Positions 1 through 7,437 of a DNA stretch of 37,447 bases are shown in pieces. The stretch spans positions 1-37,447 of IMG/VR virus record IMGVR_UViG_3300046171_000108; one strand, written 5' to 3'. Both the position numbers and the translations under genes were made by a program. The notes below the pieces were generated by a model, which was not told where the DNA came from, made no database searches, and worked only from the letters and a program-made list of their open reading frames with translations. The stretch is from a virus. Position 1 is the first letter of the stretch. Each line of letters opens with the position of its first letter.

Positions 1-214
1 GGTGCAAGCAATTGAGAAAGTAATCTCAATAAGAAATCAGTCAAGGAGAATTAGACATAATCATTCTTGCACGAAATTAGTGTAAATATTAAATAGCTGA
101 TTATTAATGCTTTATGAAAACGCAAATGAATCGTGCAGTTTGTAAAATTATATCAGTCAATCGCCAACAGGGGGGGAGGGGGGTCGGATCGGGCGGCCCG
201 CCGGTCACCGAGAC
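1..214. repeat. Left copy of 214-bp terminal direct repeat
   Basis: Bases 1-214 recur at 37234-37447; only base 5 differs (C here, T in the other copy). Either the contig is circular and overlaps itself, or the virion DNA has direct terminal repeats of the T7 kind. The single mismatch means it is not just an exact k-mer overlap. The copy ends inside a hairpin just after a G-tract, a typical place for an assembly to break. Confidence 0.95.
170..193 (+). other. G-tract with G-quadruplex potential
   Basis: Seven G, one A, six G, then a further GGG at 191-193. Four runs of three G with loops of 1, 1 and 10 bases can be drawn, so an intramolecular G-quadruplex is possible on the plus strand. A 5-bp hairpin CGGTC/GACCG (202-206 with 212-216) follows. 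Confidence 0.5.
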
Positions 215-244
215 CGATTGTAGCCCATGAAAAAATTTTCACAA

Positions 245-286
245 ATTGCTCCACATTGCTCCACGTATTCCTCCACATTGCTCCAC
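245..286. repeat. Four ATTGCTCCAC iterons (DnaA-box-like)
   Basis: Copies start at 245, 255, 267 (variant ATTCCTCCAC) and 277, so the spacing is 10, 12 and 10 bp, about one helical turn. With the next base, each gives TGCTCCACA or a near variant, which matches the E. coli DnaA box TTATCCACA at 7 of 9 positions, including the whole TCCACA core. The second copy ends in G instead of A. The phage encodes a stand-alone DnaA domain IV at 27565-27843, a candidate binder. A packaging (pac) role is the main alternative. Confidence 0.7.
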
Positions 287-290
287 ATAG

Positions 291-340
291 TGTTAGCTCA
301 TGTTAGCATATGTTAGCATATGTGAGAATATGTGAGGATT
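291..340. repeat. Five tandem TGTTAGCATA-type 10-mers
   Basis: Consecutive 10-mers are TGTTAGCTCA, TGTTAGCATA (twice), TGTGAGAATA and TGTGAGGATT. They degenerate towards terL and run into an AT-rich stretch (337-350). The exact 10-bp period would place each copy on the same face of the helix. They directly follow the DnaA-box-like iterons, as an unwinding element or a second protein's sites would. Confidence 0.75.
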
Positions 341-352
341 AAATCTTAACCC

Positions 353-365
353 CCTGATTATCAGG
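353..365. promoter_or_regulatory. 13-bp palindrome, operator candidate
   Basis: CCTGAT-T-ATCAGG is a perfect 6-bp inverted repeat around one base, about 80 bp upstream of the terL start. It is too tight to be a good RNA hairpin, so a dimeric protein operator is more likely. The phage has several small HTH proteins that could bind it. Confidence 0.35.
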
Positions 366-447
366 ATGTCCGAACAAAATTTCACTAATTTAAATAAATT
401 GCCTCACCAAGTGTACCACTCGCCAATCCATCTGATAAAATAGAACT

Positions 448-2049
448 ATGCCACTTTCATGGACACCGCATCCAGCCTTACCAGCCTTAACCTCCGATGA
501 GATGCTGTCGATGACCCCCGAATCAATCCTCGCATACTGGGAGAAGAGGGAAGAAGCGATCAAGCTCGAAAAGGATGATCCTTATAGATATGGCTTTGAA
601 CTGGATACCTGGAAGCGGGCAGACGATCAGCTTAAAGAACATTCTGAAATCCTAATTATGGGAGGGAATAGGGCTGGCAAATCGGAATGGGCGGCCAAGC
701 GAGTAGTTCAATCCCTCGTTGAAAACCCTGGAACTATTATTTGGTGCTTAACAGAGACATCAGCTAACAGCATTCAATTTCAGCAGAAATTAATATTTAA
801 ATATTTACCTAAAGAACTGAAATCCCTAGGCCGTGGTAAGGTTGGATATGTTATGTATTCACTTCGGAATGGCTTTACTGCCGGAAAGTTTACTTTACCT
901 AACCGCTCGGAATGCATTTTCCGTAACTGGTCCCAGGATATCAGCACAATTGAGGGTGGAGAGATTGGTTCACCGCAAGATCCAGTCGATGGAACACATA
1001 ACATCGGATATTGGGCAGACGAATTAGTGCCGATGTCATGGGTAAACACACTTCGTTTTAGGACAGTGACCCGAAATAGTAAGGGAATTATCAGCTTCAC
1101 CGCCGTTGACGGATGGAACAGTGTAGTCAAATCAATGCTCACGGGTGCCCGCACCATCCAGTCAACGAAAGCGGACCTATTGGACGGCGAGGAAGTCCCC
1201 CTCGTTCAACAACCCATCCGCAAAGCCAGTTCTGTTGTGTATTTTCATACAGCGGCGAATCCCTTTGGCGGTTGGGCGGCGATGAAGAATCAATTGGAGG
1301 GGGAGAAGCGGGAGACAATATTATGTCGGGCGTATGGAGTCCCTGTGAGGCAGTCTAGGGCAATATTTCCTTCTCTCTCGGACCGTAACTTCGTATCCCC
1401 CGAAAATCTCCCCGATTTCTCGGAAGCAAACTGGGTATTATCGATTGATCCGGCGGGAGCAAAGCCCTGGACAATGGTATTATTTGCAATCGATCCGCAT
1501 GGGGTTGCTTGGGCGGTAAAGGAATTTCCTGATTTTGACACATGGGGAGGATGGATTGATCTCACAAAGGATAAATTATCCGCTGGCGAGGCGGCCCAAC
1601 CGAACGGGTACGGGTTGAAGGATTACGCAGATGAGATTAGGAGGATGGAGAAGATATGTGGGGACAGTGAGGTAATTCGGGTGATTGACCCCCGTTTAGG
1701 GGCGGCGAGTTATCAAAAGGCGGAAGGATCTTCCAACATTATCGATGATTTGGCGGATGAAGATATTATTGTTCAGCCCGCTGAAGCATTGGACATCGAG
1801 ACGGGTCTTCAGGCGATCAATAATTTACTCGCATGGGATCGGGAAAAGGAGATGGGATTGGATAATCATCCTAAATTGATGTTTTCGGATGAATGCCAAA
1901 ATCTCATAAGCTGTCTTCAGGCATATAGTCCTGGAAACTTGAAGGATTTTTCCAAAGATTTTGTTGATGTATGTAGATATTTTTGCATCGGCAATTTTGA
2001 ATATTTTCACGAGGAGGAATTAATTTCAAGCGGTGGAGGATCGTATTAA
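448..2049 (+). CDS. terL: Terminase large subunit
   Basis: This is the DNA-packaging motor ATPase/nuclease. Walker A is GGNRAGKS at residues 72-79 and Walker B ends in DE at 191-192 (GYWADEL). The RNase H-fold nuclease has its first acidic residue at D334 (SIDPAG), a second at D414 (IDPRLG) and a third at about D507 (DVCRY). The 533-residue length is normal for TerL. No Shine-Dalgarno is visible before the ATG at 448. The reading frame closes just before a small HTH gene and the portal gene, the usual packaging order. Confidence 0.95.
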   Translation: MPLSWTPHPALPALTSDEMLSMTPESILAYWEKREEAIKLEKDDPYRYGFELDTWKRADDQLKEHSEILIMGGNRAGKSEWAAKRVVQSLVENPGTIIWCLTETSANSIQFQQKLIFKYLPKELKSLGRGKVGYVMYSLRNGFTAGKFTLPNRSECIFRNWSQDISTIEGGEIGSPQDPVDGTHNIGYWADELVPMSWVNTLRFRTVTRNSKGIISFTAVDGWNSVVKSMLTGARTIQSTKADLLDGEEVPLVQQPIRKASSVVYFHTAANPFGGWAAMKNQLEGEKRETILCRAYGVPVRQSRAIFPSLSDRNFVSPENLPDFSEANWVLSIDPAGAKPWTMVLFAIDPHGVAWAVKEFPDFDTWGGWIDLTKDKLSAGEAAQPNGYGLKDYADEIRRMEKICGDSEVIRVIDPRLGAASYQKAEGSSNIIDDLADEDIIVQPAEALDIETGLQAINNLLAWDREKEMGLDNHPKLMFSDECQNLISCLQAYSPGNLKDFSKDFVDVCRYFCIGNFEYFHEEELISSGGGSY

Positions 2050-2391
2050 ATGGCAACAAATCGAAAGTGGAGCGAGGAACAGCGTGAGGAAGTGGTTGAG
2101 CTTCGTAAAAGCGGGATAAGCTGGGCGAAGATAACTAAGCAGACGGGCATCCCAAAGGGGACATGCATTGGATTTTGGAAGGAATCTGCAAAGGATGAGG
2201 ATTTACCGGCTAAATCGGAGACAGTTATGGCGAGGGTGCTTAAACTGGTCCCCAATCCTCGCTTAATGCTGATATACTTTGATGATCGGGAGGGGGTTGC
2301 TCGATGCGTTAAGCGGCCTCAGGACAACCGCCCACCGAAGAGTCAGGTTTTAGTTAAAAAGGTCGAGGATGATCTGTATCGAATCGTATGA
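2050..2391 (+). CDS. Small helix-turn-helix protein
   Basis: A 113-residue protein. Residues about 8-45 look like a Homeodomain/resolvase-type HTH (WSEEQREEVVELRKSG, then ITKQTGIPKGTCIGFW). The C-terminal half is basic and of unknown fold. A good GGAGGA ribosome site lies about 10 bases before the ATG, and the gene starts right after the terL stop. It could be a regulator or a packaging cofactor; small terminase is a second possibility because of its position next to terL. Confidence 0.65.
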   Translation: MATNRKWSEEQREEVVELRKSGISWAKITKQTGIPKGTCIGFWKESAKDEDLPAKSETVMARVLKLVPNPRLMLIYFDDREGVARCVKRPQDNRPPKSQVLVKKVEDDLYRIV

Positions 2392-2602
2392 GCAGACGGA
2401 AAAGAGGATCGATTCGATGCTCAGAGAGATGGTCATTGAGGAGGGCTTGGCGGCAATGGATTCGGGAAGAGACCCGAAAGCGTACACGCTCAAGGAGATT
2501 AGCGAATTTATCGGAGTGCCAATAGTGGCGGTTCACAGGGTGGAAAAAGAGGCACTGAAAAAACTTAAAAAAATAATGTTACAATGGAAAATCAATGAGT
2601 GA
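2369..2602 (+). CDS. Sigma-region-4-like mini-protein
   Basis: A 77-residue protein that overlaps the genes on both sides. Residues about 40-70 (YTLKEISEFIGVP, then VHRVEKEALKKLKK) follow the pattern of sigma-70 region 4, the HTH that binds the -35 element, including the closing ALxKLxK helix. No region 2 is present, so it cannot act as a whole sigma factor. It could steer host RNA polymerase as a partial sigma or simply bind DNA. Confidence 0.6.
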   Translation: MICIESYEQTEKRIDSMLREMVIEEGLAAMDSGRDPKAYTLKEISEFIGVPIVAVHRVEKEALKKLKKIMLQWKINE

Positions 2603-4685
2603 AGGTAGTGGATTAGAAGTACAGGAGTTTGATGAGAAAGGCCCTGATGTAGATGCGATTAAGCATGAATTTAATGATGCGAAAGCAAATCTGTCCTTTT
2701 GGATGGATAAGGCTGAAGAGGCCAGGGAGTGCCGGTTCAATGAATGGGCGGGCAAGGATGGAAGCGGAAAGAAGAATGGACCGGAAGCCTTCCCTTGGGA
2801 CGGCAGCTCTGATCTCGAGCCATCACTTGTTAATCCTTTAATCGATGGGGATGTAGCCCTTCTTTCGCAATCGCTGTCACAGGCAAACCTCGTAGCCGCT
2901 CCCGTCGAAAGTTCCGACATTGGCAGTGCAAAGATGGTGAGCGAGTTTTTAAAGTGGCGGATGAACTCAATGACGGAACTCCCTCGGGAAGCCGCCATCG
3001 GAGCCAATTATTTATTGCAGAATGGAATCACTTTTTTCGGCACTTATTGGAAGAGGGAAACCACTCGAGTATTTAAGGATATAACCCTTGAGGAAATAGC
3101 ACAGATGTCGCCCGAGCTGGCAATGGCAATCCAGGACCCTGAGATGAAAGAGGGAGTTGAGGAGATGTTCTTTCCGCTATTCCCTAACTTGAAAAAGCGG
3201 AGAGTTCGGAAGATGCTTAATGAGCTTAGGAATAAGGGAGTATCCAAAGTTCCGACAGAAAAGGCGGTGGTTAATCGCCCAGCTATTAAGGCTTATGAGT
3301 TGGGAAGGGAGATAATCATCGATTCAAATGTAATTGATTTGGAATCTGCCCGAAGCATCCACTGCATTCATTATTATTCTCCTGAAGCACTCATGCAGAA
3401 GGTCAATGAGGGATGGGATAAAAAATGGATTGAGGAACTGATAGAGAACTCGAAAGGTTTTTATGCGGATGAAAGTTACAGTTCGGACCTTATGTCCTAC
3501 GATACCGGTAATTTTTACGGGACACAGGATTACGAAGGCATGGTTCGAGTAATTACAACTTATCGTAAGGAATTGGATGAAGACGATGTACCTATTTGCA
3601 CGATTACCTGTTGGGCAGATGAGGCGGAAGGGCATGGATTTCATAGTCCGATGGAGTACGATGAAGGTCGCTATCCCTTTGTCTGCATAACTAGGGAAAA
3701 CTTAAATCACCGCTTACTTGATTCCCGAGGATATCCCGAGCTTTTAAAGTCTTACCAACAGGCCGTGAAAACAGAACTCGATAGTCGGCGTGACCGTGCC
3801 TCAATGAGCACAATGCCAGCCGCAGAATATGTCGTTGGCCGTAAGCCCGAACGGATCGGGCCGGGTGCGCAGATTCCAGTTCGCAGAAGGGGAGAGTTTG
3901 GATTCGTTGAGATCCCCCGCTACTCCCCCGCCTCGATGGAGGTGGAGATGCAGTTAAGACAACTCGCCAACAAGATAACCGGTCGAGCAACATCAGCCGA
4001 AGACGCAGTTGAGGCAAACAGCATCAGACAGCACCTCGTAAACCAATGGCTCAACGGGTTCAAACAGATTTTAAATCGTGTATGGTGCTTGGATCGGACT
4101 TACGGCGGACCACAAATTTGGTTTCGGGTAACGAATAATGAACAAGGAGCCATGCTCATGTTGGATGAGACTGCCGAGGTTTATGATTTTAATATTACAT
4201 GGAACAGTATGAACCAGGATGAAGAGAAGGTTCTTCAGAAGCTTGATACAGTAGGTAAATTAATGTCTCAGTATGACCGATCTGGGCAAGCCCGTTTCGA
4301 TGTATACCTTCGTAAAGTGCTAGAGGCTATTGATCCTAATCTTGCCGGTCAATTAATCGCCCCAGTTGAAGAGGCAACTGACAAGGAGATCCAAGAAACT
4401 TCAGCCGACATTGCCAAGATTTCATCGGGACAAGTAGTTAATGTACCACAACAGGGTGTAAATTCTCAACTTCGTCTACAAAAGCTTCGAGAGTTCCTTG
4501 AAGGTACTCCCGAAATACCGGCTCAAGATGTTCAACAGCGTATGCAAGAGGACGAGAACTTCGCCAAGAGGCTTCAGACATATGCGGGACAGCTCGAAAT
4601 GATGCAAATGCAACAAAAGAACGCACTAATTGGCCAACTCGGTACAGCTCCCGGCAATGTACCTGGCACATCAGTAGCCGCTTAA
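2595..4685 (+). CDS. Portal protein (podovirus type)
   Basis: A 696-residue protein placed directly after the terminase genes. Its length, the mixed alpha/beta core and the long Gln-rich helical C-terminus (about residues 590-680) fit the dodecameric portal of short-tailed phages. The portal forms the DNA channel at one capsid vertex and docks TerL. The start at 2595 overlaps the stop of the preceding gene. No catalytic motif is expected; the call rests on size, position and overall pattern. Confidence 0.8.
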   Translation: MSEGSGLEVQEFDEKGPDVDAIKHEFNDAKANLSFWMDKAEEARECRFNEWAGKDGSGKKNGPEAFPWDGSSDLEPSLVNPLIDGDVALLSQSLSQANLVAAPVESSDIGSAKMVSEFLKWRMNSMTELPREAAIGANYLLQNGITFFGTYWKRETTRVFKDITLEEIAQMSPELAMAIQDPEMKEGVEEMFFPLFPNLKKRRVRKMLNELRNKGVSKVPTEKAVVNRPAIKAYELGREIIIDSNVIDLESARSIHCIHYYSPEALMQKVNEGWDKKWIEELIENSKGFYADESYSSDLMSYDTGNFYGTQDYEGMVRVITTYRKELDEDDVPICTITCWADEAEGHGFHSPMEYDEGRYPFVCITRENLNHRLLDSRGYPELLKSYQQAVKTELDSRRDRASMSTMPAAEYVVGRKPERIGPGAQIPVRRRGEFGFVEIPRYSPASMEVEMQLRQLANKITGRATSAEDAVEANSIRQHLVNQWLNGFKQILNRVWCLDRTYGGPQIWFRVTNNEQGAMLMLDETAEVYDFNITWNSMNQDEEKVLQKLDTVGKLMSQYDRSGQARFDVYLRKVLEAIDPNLAGQLIAPVEEATDKEIQETSADIAKISSGQVVNVPQQGVNSQLRLQKLREFLEGTPEIPAQDVQQRMQEDENFAKRLQTYAGQLEMMQMQQKNALIGQLGTAPGNVPGTSVAA

Positions 4686-4702
4686 TTAAAAAGAAATATA
4701 TT

Positions 4703-4822
4703 ATGGCATACGGAAAAGGAACATACGGATCGAAGGTCGGAAGGCCGTCTAAAAAAGCTAAAGCAATGGGTCGGAAGAAAATGTCTCCCGCTAAGAAAAA
4801 AATGCTCAAGAAGAAAAAGTGA
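4703..4822 (+). CDS. Tiny Lys-rich protein (39 aa)
   Basis: The frame runs from ATG 4703 to TGA 4822, and the GTG of the next gene overlaps the stop. About 16 of 39 residues are Lys or Arg, ending in a run of Lys. It is first of four consecutive small basic proteins between portal and scaffold. A DNA-binding or capsid-lining role is inferred from charge and position only. Confidence 0.6.
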   Translation: MAYGKGTYGSKVGRPSKKAKAMGRKKMSPAKKKMLKKKK

Positions 4823-5097
4823 GTAAGGTTTACCGAGGGATTACTTTCGCCGGATATTCAAAACCGAAGCGGACTCCAAACCATCCGACTAAATCTCATG
4901 TGGTTTTAGTTAAAGACGATGGAAAGGATAAAATGATTCGTTTCGGCCAACAAGGTGCAAAGACTGCTGGTAAACCAAAGAAGGGTGAGAGTCAGGCAAT
5001 GAAGAAAAAACGGGCATCGTTCAAAGCTCGTCATAGTAAAAACATTGCGAGAGGTAAAACATCAGCCGCCTATTGGGCGAATAAAGTAAAATGGTAG
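4819..5097 (+). CDS. Small basic phage protein (92 aa)
   Basis: It starts with GTG overlapping the previous stop. The sequence has a conserved look seen in small proteins of many phages: an N-terminal FAGYSKPKRTP, a central IRFGQQGAKTAGKPKKGES, and a C-terminal SFKARHSKNI followed by a AAYWANKVKW ending. It is strongly basic. I know of no proven function. It is one of very few genes here ending in TAG. Confidence 0.75.
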   Translation: MSKVYRGITFAGYSKPKRTPNHPTKSHVVLVKDDGKDKMIRFGQQGAKTAGKPKKGESQAMKKKRASFKARHSKNIARGKTSAAYWANKVKW

Positions 5098-5246
5098 CAA
5101 AAAAGAAAAGACCCACACCGACAAACTCAACTCTTTACTCGAGGGTAAAGTCGGAAGCCAAACGGAAGTTTGATGTTTATCCATCAGCCTATGCGAATGC
5201 CTGGTTAGTTAAGACCTATAAAAAAAGAGGTGGTAAATATAAATGA
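5091..5246 (+). CDS. Small basic protein (51 aa)
   Basis: The frame from ATG 5091 to TGA 5246 overlaps both neighbours. It begins MVAKKKRPTPTNSTLYSRVK and ends with SAYANAWLVKTYKKRGGKYK. The YANAW...YKKRGGKYK ending recurs in small phage and giant-virus proteins, so this is a real gene despite its size. The function is unknown; virion-associated DNA binding is a guess. Confidence 0.7.
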   Translation: MVAKKKRPTPTNSTLYSRVKSEAKRKFDVYPSAYANAWLVKTYKKRGGKYK

Positions 5247-5503
5247 GCCTCAAGGATTGGTTTAATGAGGAATGGGTGGACATTGGCCGAAAGAAAAAAG
5301 GCGGTGGACATCCAAGCTGTGGCCGAAAGAAAGCGAGTACTAAGAGGAAAGGTTACCCCAAATGCGTACCCAAGGCCAAGGCGGCTACAATGACGAAGTC
5401 ACAGAAAGCATCTGCGGTTCGCCGAAAGCGATCCAAACCTCAAGGAGTTGGAGGCAAGCCTACAAATGTAAAAACAATTGTAAGAAAGAAAAAGAAAAAA
5501 TGA
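5243..5503 (+). CDS. DUF6321-like small basic protein
   Basis: An 86-residue protein matching the pattern I associate with DUF6321: LKDWFNEEWVDIG near the start, a CGRKKAS segment, YPKCVPKAKAATMTKSQK in the middle, and a basic C-terminus ending in Lys. The paired Cys at about 26 and 41 and the charge suggest a nucleic-acid-binding role. The function of the family is not established. ATGA overlap with the next gene. Confidence 0.75.
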   Translation: MSLKDWFNEEWVDIGRKKKGGGHPSCGRKKASTKRKGYPKCVPKAKAATMTKSQKASAVRRKRSKPQGVGGKPTNVKTIVRKKKKK

Positions 5504-5724
5504 AATTAGCAGATGCAATCGCTGGACTGGGTGAACAGACTGAATGGTTAGTCGTAAAAGAATTTATCGAAGAGCAAAGGGATATGTGCCTGGTCGATTT
5601 TCAGGACTATACCCATGTGGATAATCCCCAAAAACTTGCCCGTCTGTCGGGAGAGATCGCTGGACTTACTCGCATCATAGAAAGTTTAGAAAATGCCGAA
5701 GCTGACACCCCACCAGCAGTTTAA
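5500..5724 (+). CDS. Small acidic helical protein (74 aa)
   Basis: I place the start at ATG 5500, which overlaps the previous stop (ATGA), rather than at the farther upstream ATG 5362 that would run through a neighbouring gene. The protein is helical and acidic, with a segment typical of small phage head proteins (EWLVVKEFIEEQRD, then KLARLSGEIAGLTRI). Its function is unknown. Confidence 0.6.
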   Translation: MKLADAIAGLGEQTEWLVVKEFIEEQRDMCLVDFQDYTHVDNPQKLARLSGEIAGLTRIIESLENAEADTPPAV

Positions 5725-5872
5725 AAATGCTCATCGTGCTTTACTTGATCGTTGGATCGAGGAGAGCGATATCGATGATATGGAACTTGCTAAAATTGCT
5801 ATCGACGATGTCGAGGAATGGCTGGATGAGGATGTTGTTGGTTTTGAATCTGACATCCCATTAGATGACTAA
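5693..5872 (+). CDS. Small acidic protein (59 aa)
   Basis: The frame from ATG 5693 to TAA 5872 overlaps the previous gene by 32 bases and the next by 8. The product is acidic, ends VVGFESDIPLDD and shows no known domain. The tight overlaps and sensible composition support it as a gene. Function unknown. Confidence 0.55.
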   Translation: MPKLTPHQQFKNAHRALLDRWIEESDIDDMELAKIAIDDVEEWLDEDVVGFESDIPLDD

Positions 5873-6098
5873 ACGACTTGGATATATCTACGAACAGGAA
5901 TTTTTTACTCAGGCTTTAAGGCACGGCCTCGAAGTATTCACTCCGCTCGGTGATCACTTACCACAAGACTGCATTGTGGTAAATGCGGCCGGTAAAAAAT
6001 TTAATGTACAGATAAAAGGGACTGAAAAAGCTAAACTAAGCGATAAAACTCGGGCTATTCGGCGGTACAAATTTCATGTACCACTGGCCGTGCCGTAA
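5865..6098 (+). CDS. PD-(D/E)XK nuclease-like protein, N-terminal part
   Basis: The open frame is 77 residues. It begins with a RLGYIYEQEFFTQALRHG helix, then FTPLGDHLPQDCIVVN with the acidic residue at about 35, then KFNVQIKGTEK giving the Q-x-K of the nuclease fold. This is the pattern of the PDDEXK_5 type. The frame ends early at 6096-6098, while a coding-like sequence continues in another frame to 6286. A functional protein would be about 145 residues. It could be a homing or DNA-processing nuclease. Confidence 0.6.
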   Translation: MTKRLGYIYEQEFFTQALRHGLEVFTPLGDHLPQDCIVVNAAGKKFNVQIKGTEKAKLSDKTRAIRRYKFHVPLAVP

Positions 6099-6286
6099 AG
6101 AAGCCCCTCGACTGCACAAAGGTCGATGTGGTGGCAGTCTACTGCGATGACATTCGGATTTGGTATCTAATTCCGTGCATGGCCATTGATGGGGCTGTAA
6201 CAATCGCCGTCTATCCCCATGTAAAGGACTCAAAAGCCAAACACGAGAAGTTTAGGGAAAATTGGGAAATATTTAAAACTTCCTGA
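6083..6286 (+). pseudogene. C-terminal remainder of PD-(D/E)XK protein (frame-broken)
   Basis: In a frame one base back from the gene at 5865, codons from 6083 give TGRAVKKPLDCTKVDVVAVY and a further segment rich in I, W and Y ending before TGA 6286. This fits the rest of the nuclease fold: a strand with VDVVAVY, then a C-terminal helix. Adding one base near 6081-6083 would join the two parts. No slippery heptamer is visible, so a sequence error or a true mutation is more likely than programmed frameshifting. Confidence 0.6.
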
Positions 6287-6377
6287 AAATTATTCCGACC
6301 CCCATGTAAAATATTAATCGGTGCATCATATCGATGTGCAGATTAACGCAAGAGTGCGAACTTTAAACGCAGAAAAC

Positions 6378-7403
6378 ATGGCAGATACAGAATTGACCGA
6401 GGCTTCGGGTACAACAACGGAAGCAGAAATACAACCAACGCAAAGCATTACGACCCTCGAAGAGTTGACAGCATCGTTTGTCGATAAAGTTGAGGAGAGT
6501 GAAGCGAAACAGGAATCTGAAGTGGAACCTGGTCCCGAGACCACAACCGCAGATGCAGATACCGACCAGGATAAAGATGTTCTTTTACAGTCAACCGAGT
6601 CTGAGGAATCAGAGGAGGAGGAAACGGAGGAGATAGCTGAAGAGGGAGAGGAAACAGAGGACGAAGCTGAACCGCCCAAAGCTGTTGGTAAACTGCTTAA
6701 ACAAGTCAATAAACTGACTGCTCGAGCAAAGACCGCCGAAGAAACAGCCGAAGCATTACAAGCTCAGATTGAAGCCTTAAAATCCAATCCGCAGAAGCAA
6801 TCGGAACCCAGTCAGCCAGCCCTGGATGAAGTAAATGACTTTCAGTCATTGGAAACTTTACGAAAGGAAGCACTTGCCGCCAAGAAGTTTGCACTTCATC
6901 ACATAGGCAAGGACTTTGTGGAAGTCGATGGGAGAGAGTATTCGGATGATGATATCCGAAACATTCTTACACAGGCAGACGAATACCTGACCGAGAAGAT
7001 CCCCGAAAGGGCGCAATATCTTCAGTCAGCCGCACAATGGCAACAGGATACCATTAATGCTCATCCGTGGGTTTCGGACAAAGTGGATACCGACCAAGCT
7101 GAAGAACGCCGTGGCGTTTTTAACCAGTTAAAAAGTCAGTATGCAAATGTTCTGAACTCCCTACCGAATGGCGACTTTATAGCGGCCACACTCGTAAGAG
7201 GGGTGGAAGCGATTAAAGCGGATCAGGCGGCCAAGACGGCCAAACCGAAAGCCAAGAAGGTAGCCAAAGCACCTCCCCCAACGATGGGTGATTCAAGCCC
7301 ACCGATTCAAACTTCAGCCACTCGAAAGACTGCAAATAAACAAAAGATTTTGGAGCGTAAACAACTCTCGGAAAATGATCTAGCCGCATTTCTAGCGGAA
7401 TAA
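6378..7403 (+). CDS. Scaffold-like protein
   Basis: It precedes the major capsid gene, the usual scaffold position. From ATG 6378 it has 341 residues (an in-frame GTG at 6321 would add 19). Residues about 1-115 are extremely acidic (runs of Glu). A coiled-coil region with many Ala, Glu and Lys follows, and the C-terminus is basic with Lys- and Pro-rich patches. Scaffolds of podoviruses share this acidic/coiled-coil/basic layout. The start is uncertain because neither site has a clear ribosome site. Confidence 0.75.
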   Translation: MADTELTEASGTTTEAEIQPTQSITTLEELTASFVDKVEESEAKQESEVEPGPETTTADADTDQDKDVLLQSTESEESEEEETEEIAEEGEETEDEAEPPKAVGKLLKQVNKLTARAKTAEETAEALQAQIEALKSNPQKQSEPSQPALDEVNDFQSLETLRKEALAAKKFALHHIGKDFVEVDGREYSDDDIRNILTQADEYLTEKIPERAQYLQSAAQWQQDTINAHPWVSDKVDTDQAEERRGVFNQLKSQYANVLNSLPNGDFIAATLVRGVEAIKADQAAKTAKPKAKKVAKAPPPTMGDSSPPIQTSATRKTANKQKILERKQLSENDLAAFLAE

Positions 7404-7437
7404 AATTTATAAAACTTCAAAATAAGGACTCAAGAAA

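Larger units (their letters stand above)
1..447. other. Non-coding divergent region upstream of terL
   Basis: No convincing gene is seen here. Together with 37190-37233 it separates the minus-strand HTH gene from terL. In order it holds: a 7-bp hairpin (11-17 with 24-30), an AT-rich stretch (60-160), a G-tract (170-183), a hairpin (202-206 with 212-216), four DnaA-box-like 10-mers (245-286), five tandem 10-mers (291-340) and a 13-bp palindrome (353-365). The density of repeats suggests an origin, a packaging site or a divergent promoter/operator region. Confidence 0.8.

Noticed and set aside
245-340. CRISPR array
   Set aside because: Repeats are 10 bp and tandem without spacers; no cas gene is present.
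399-439. Sigma-70 promoter TTGCCT...GATAAA before terL
   Set aside because: The spacing is 29 bases, far from the 16-18 needed.
5091-5150. Readthrough of TAG at 5095-5097
   Set aside because: The following frame is the shadow of the well-supported 5091 gene and stops after 18 codons.
5500-5510. Programmed frameshift linking 5243-5503 to 5500-5724
   Set aside because: AAAAAATGA gives a normal ATGA stop-start overlap; two separate proteins explain it fully.
6326-6709. 127-residue minus-strand Ser-rich frame
   Set aside because: It is a mirror of the Glu-rich scaffold start; the Ser runs arise from reversed GAG/GAA codons.
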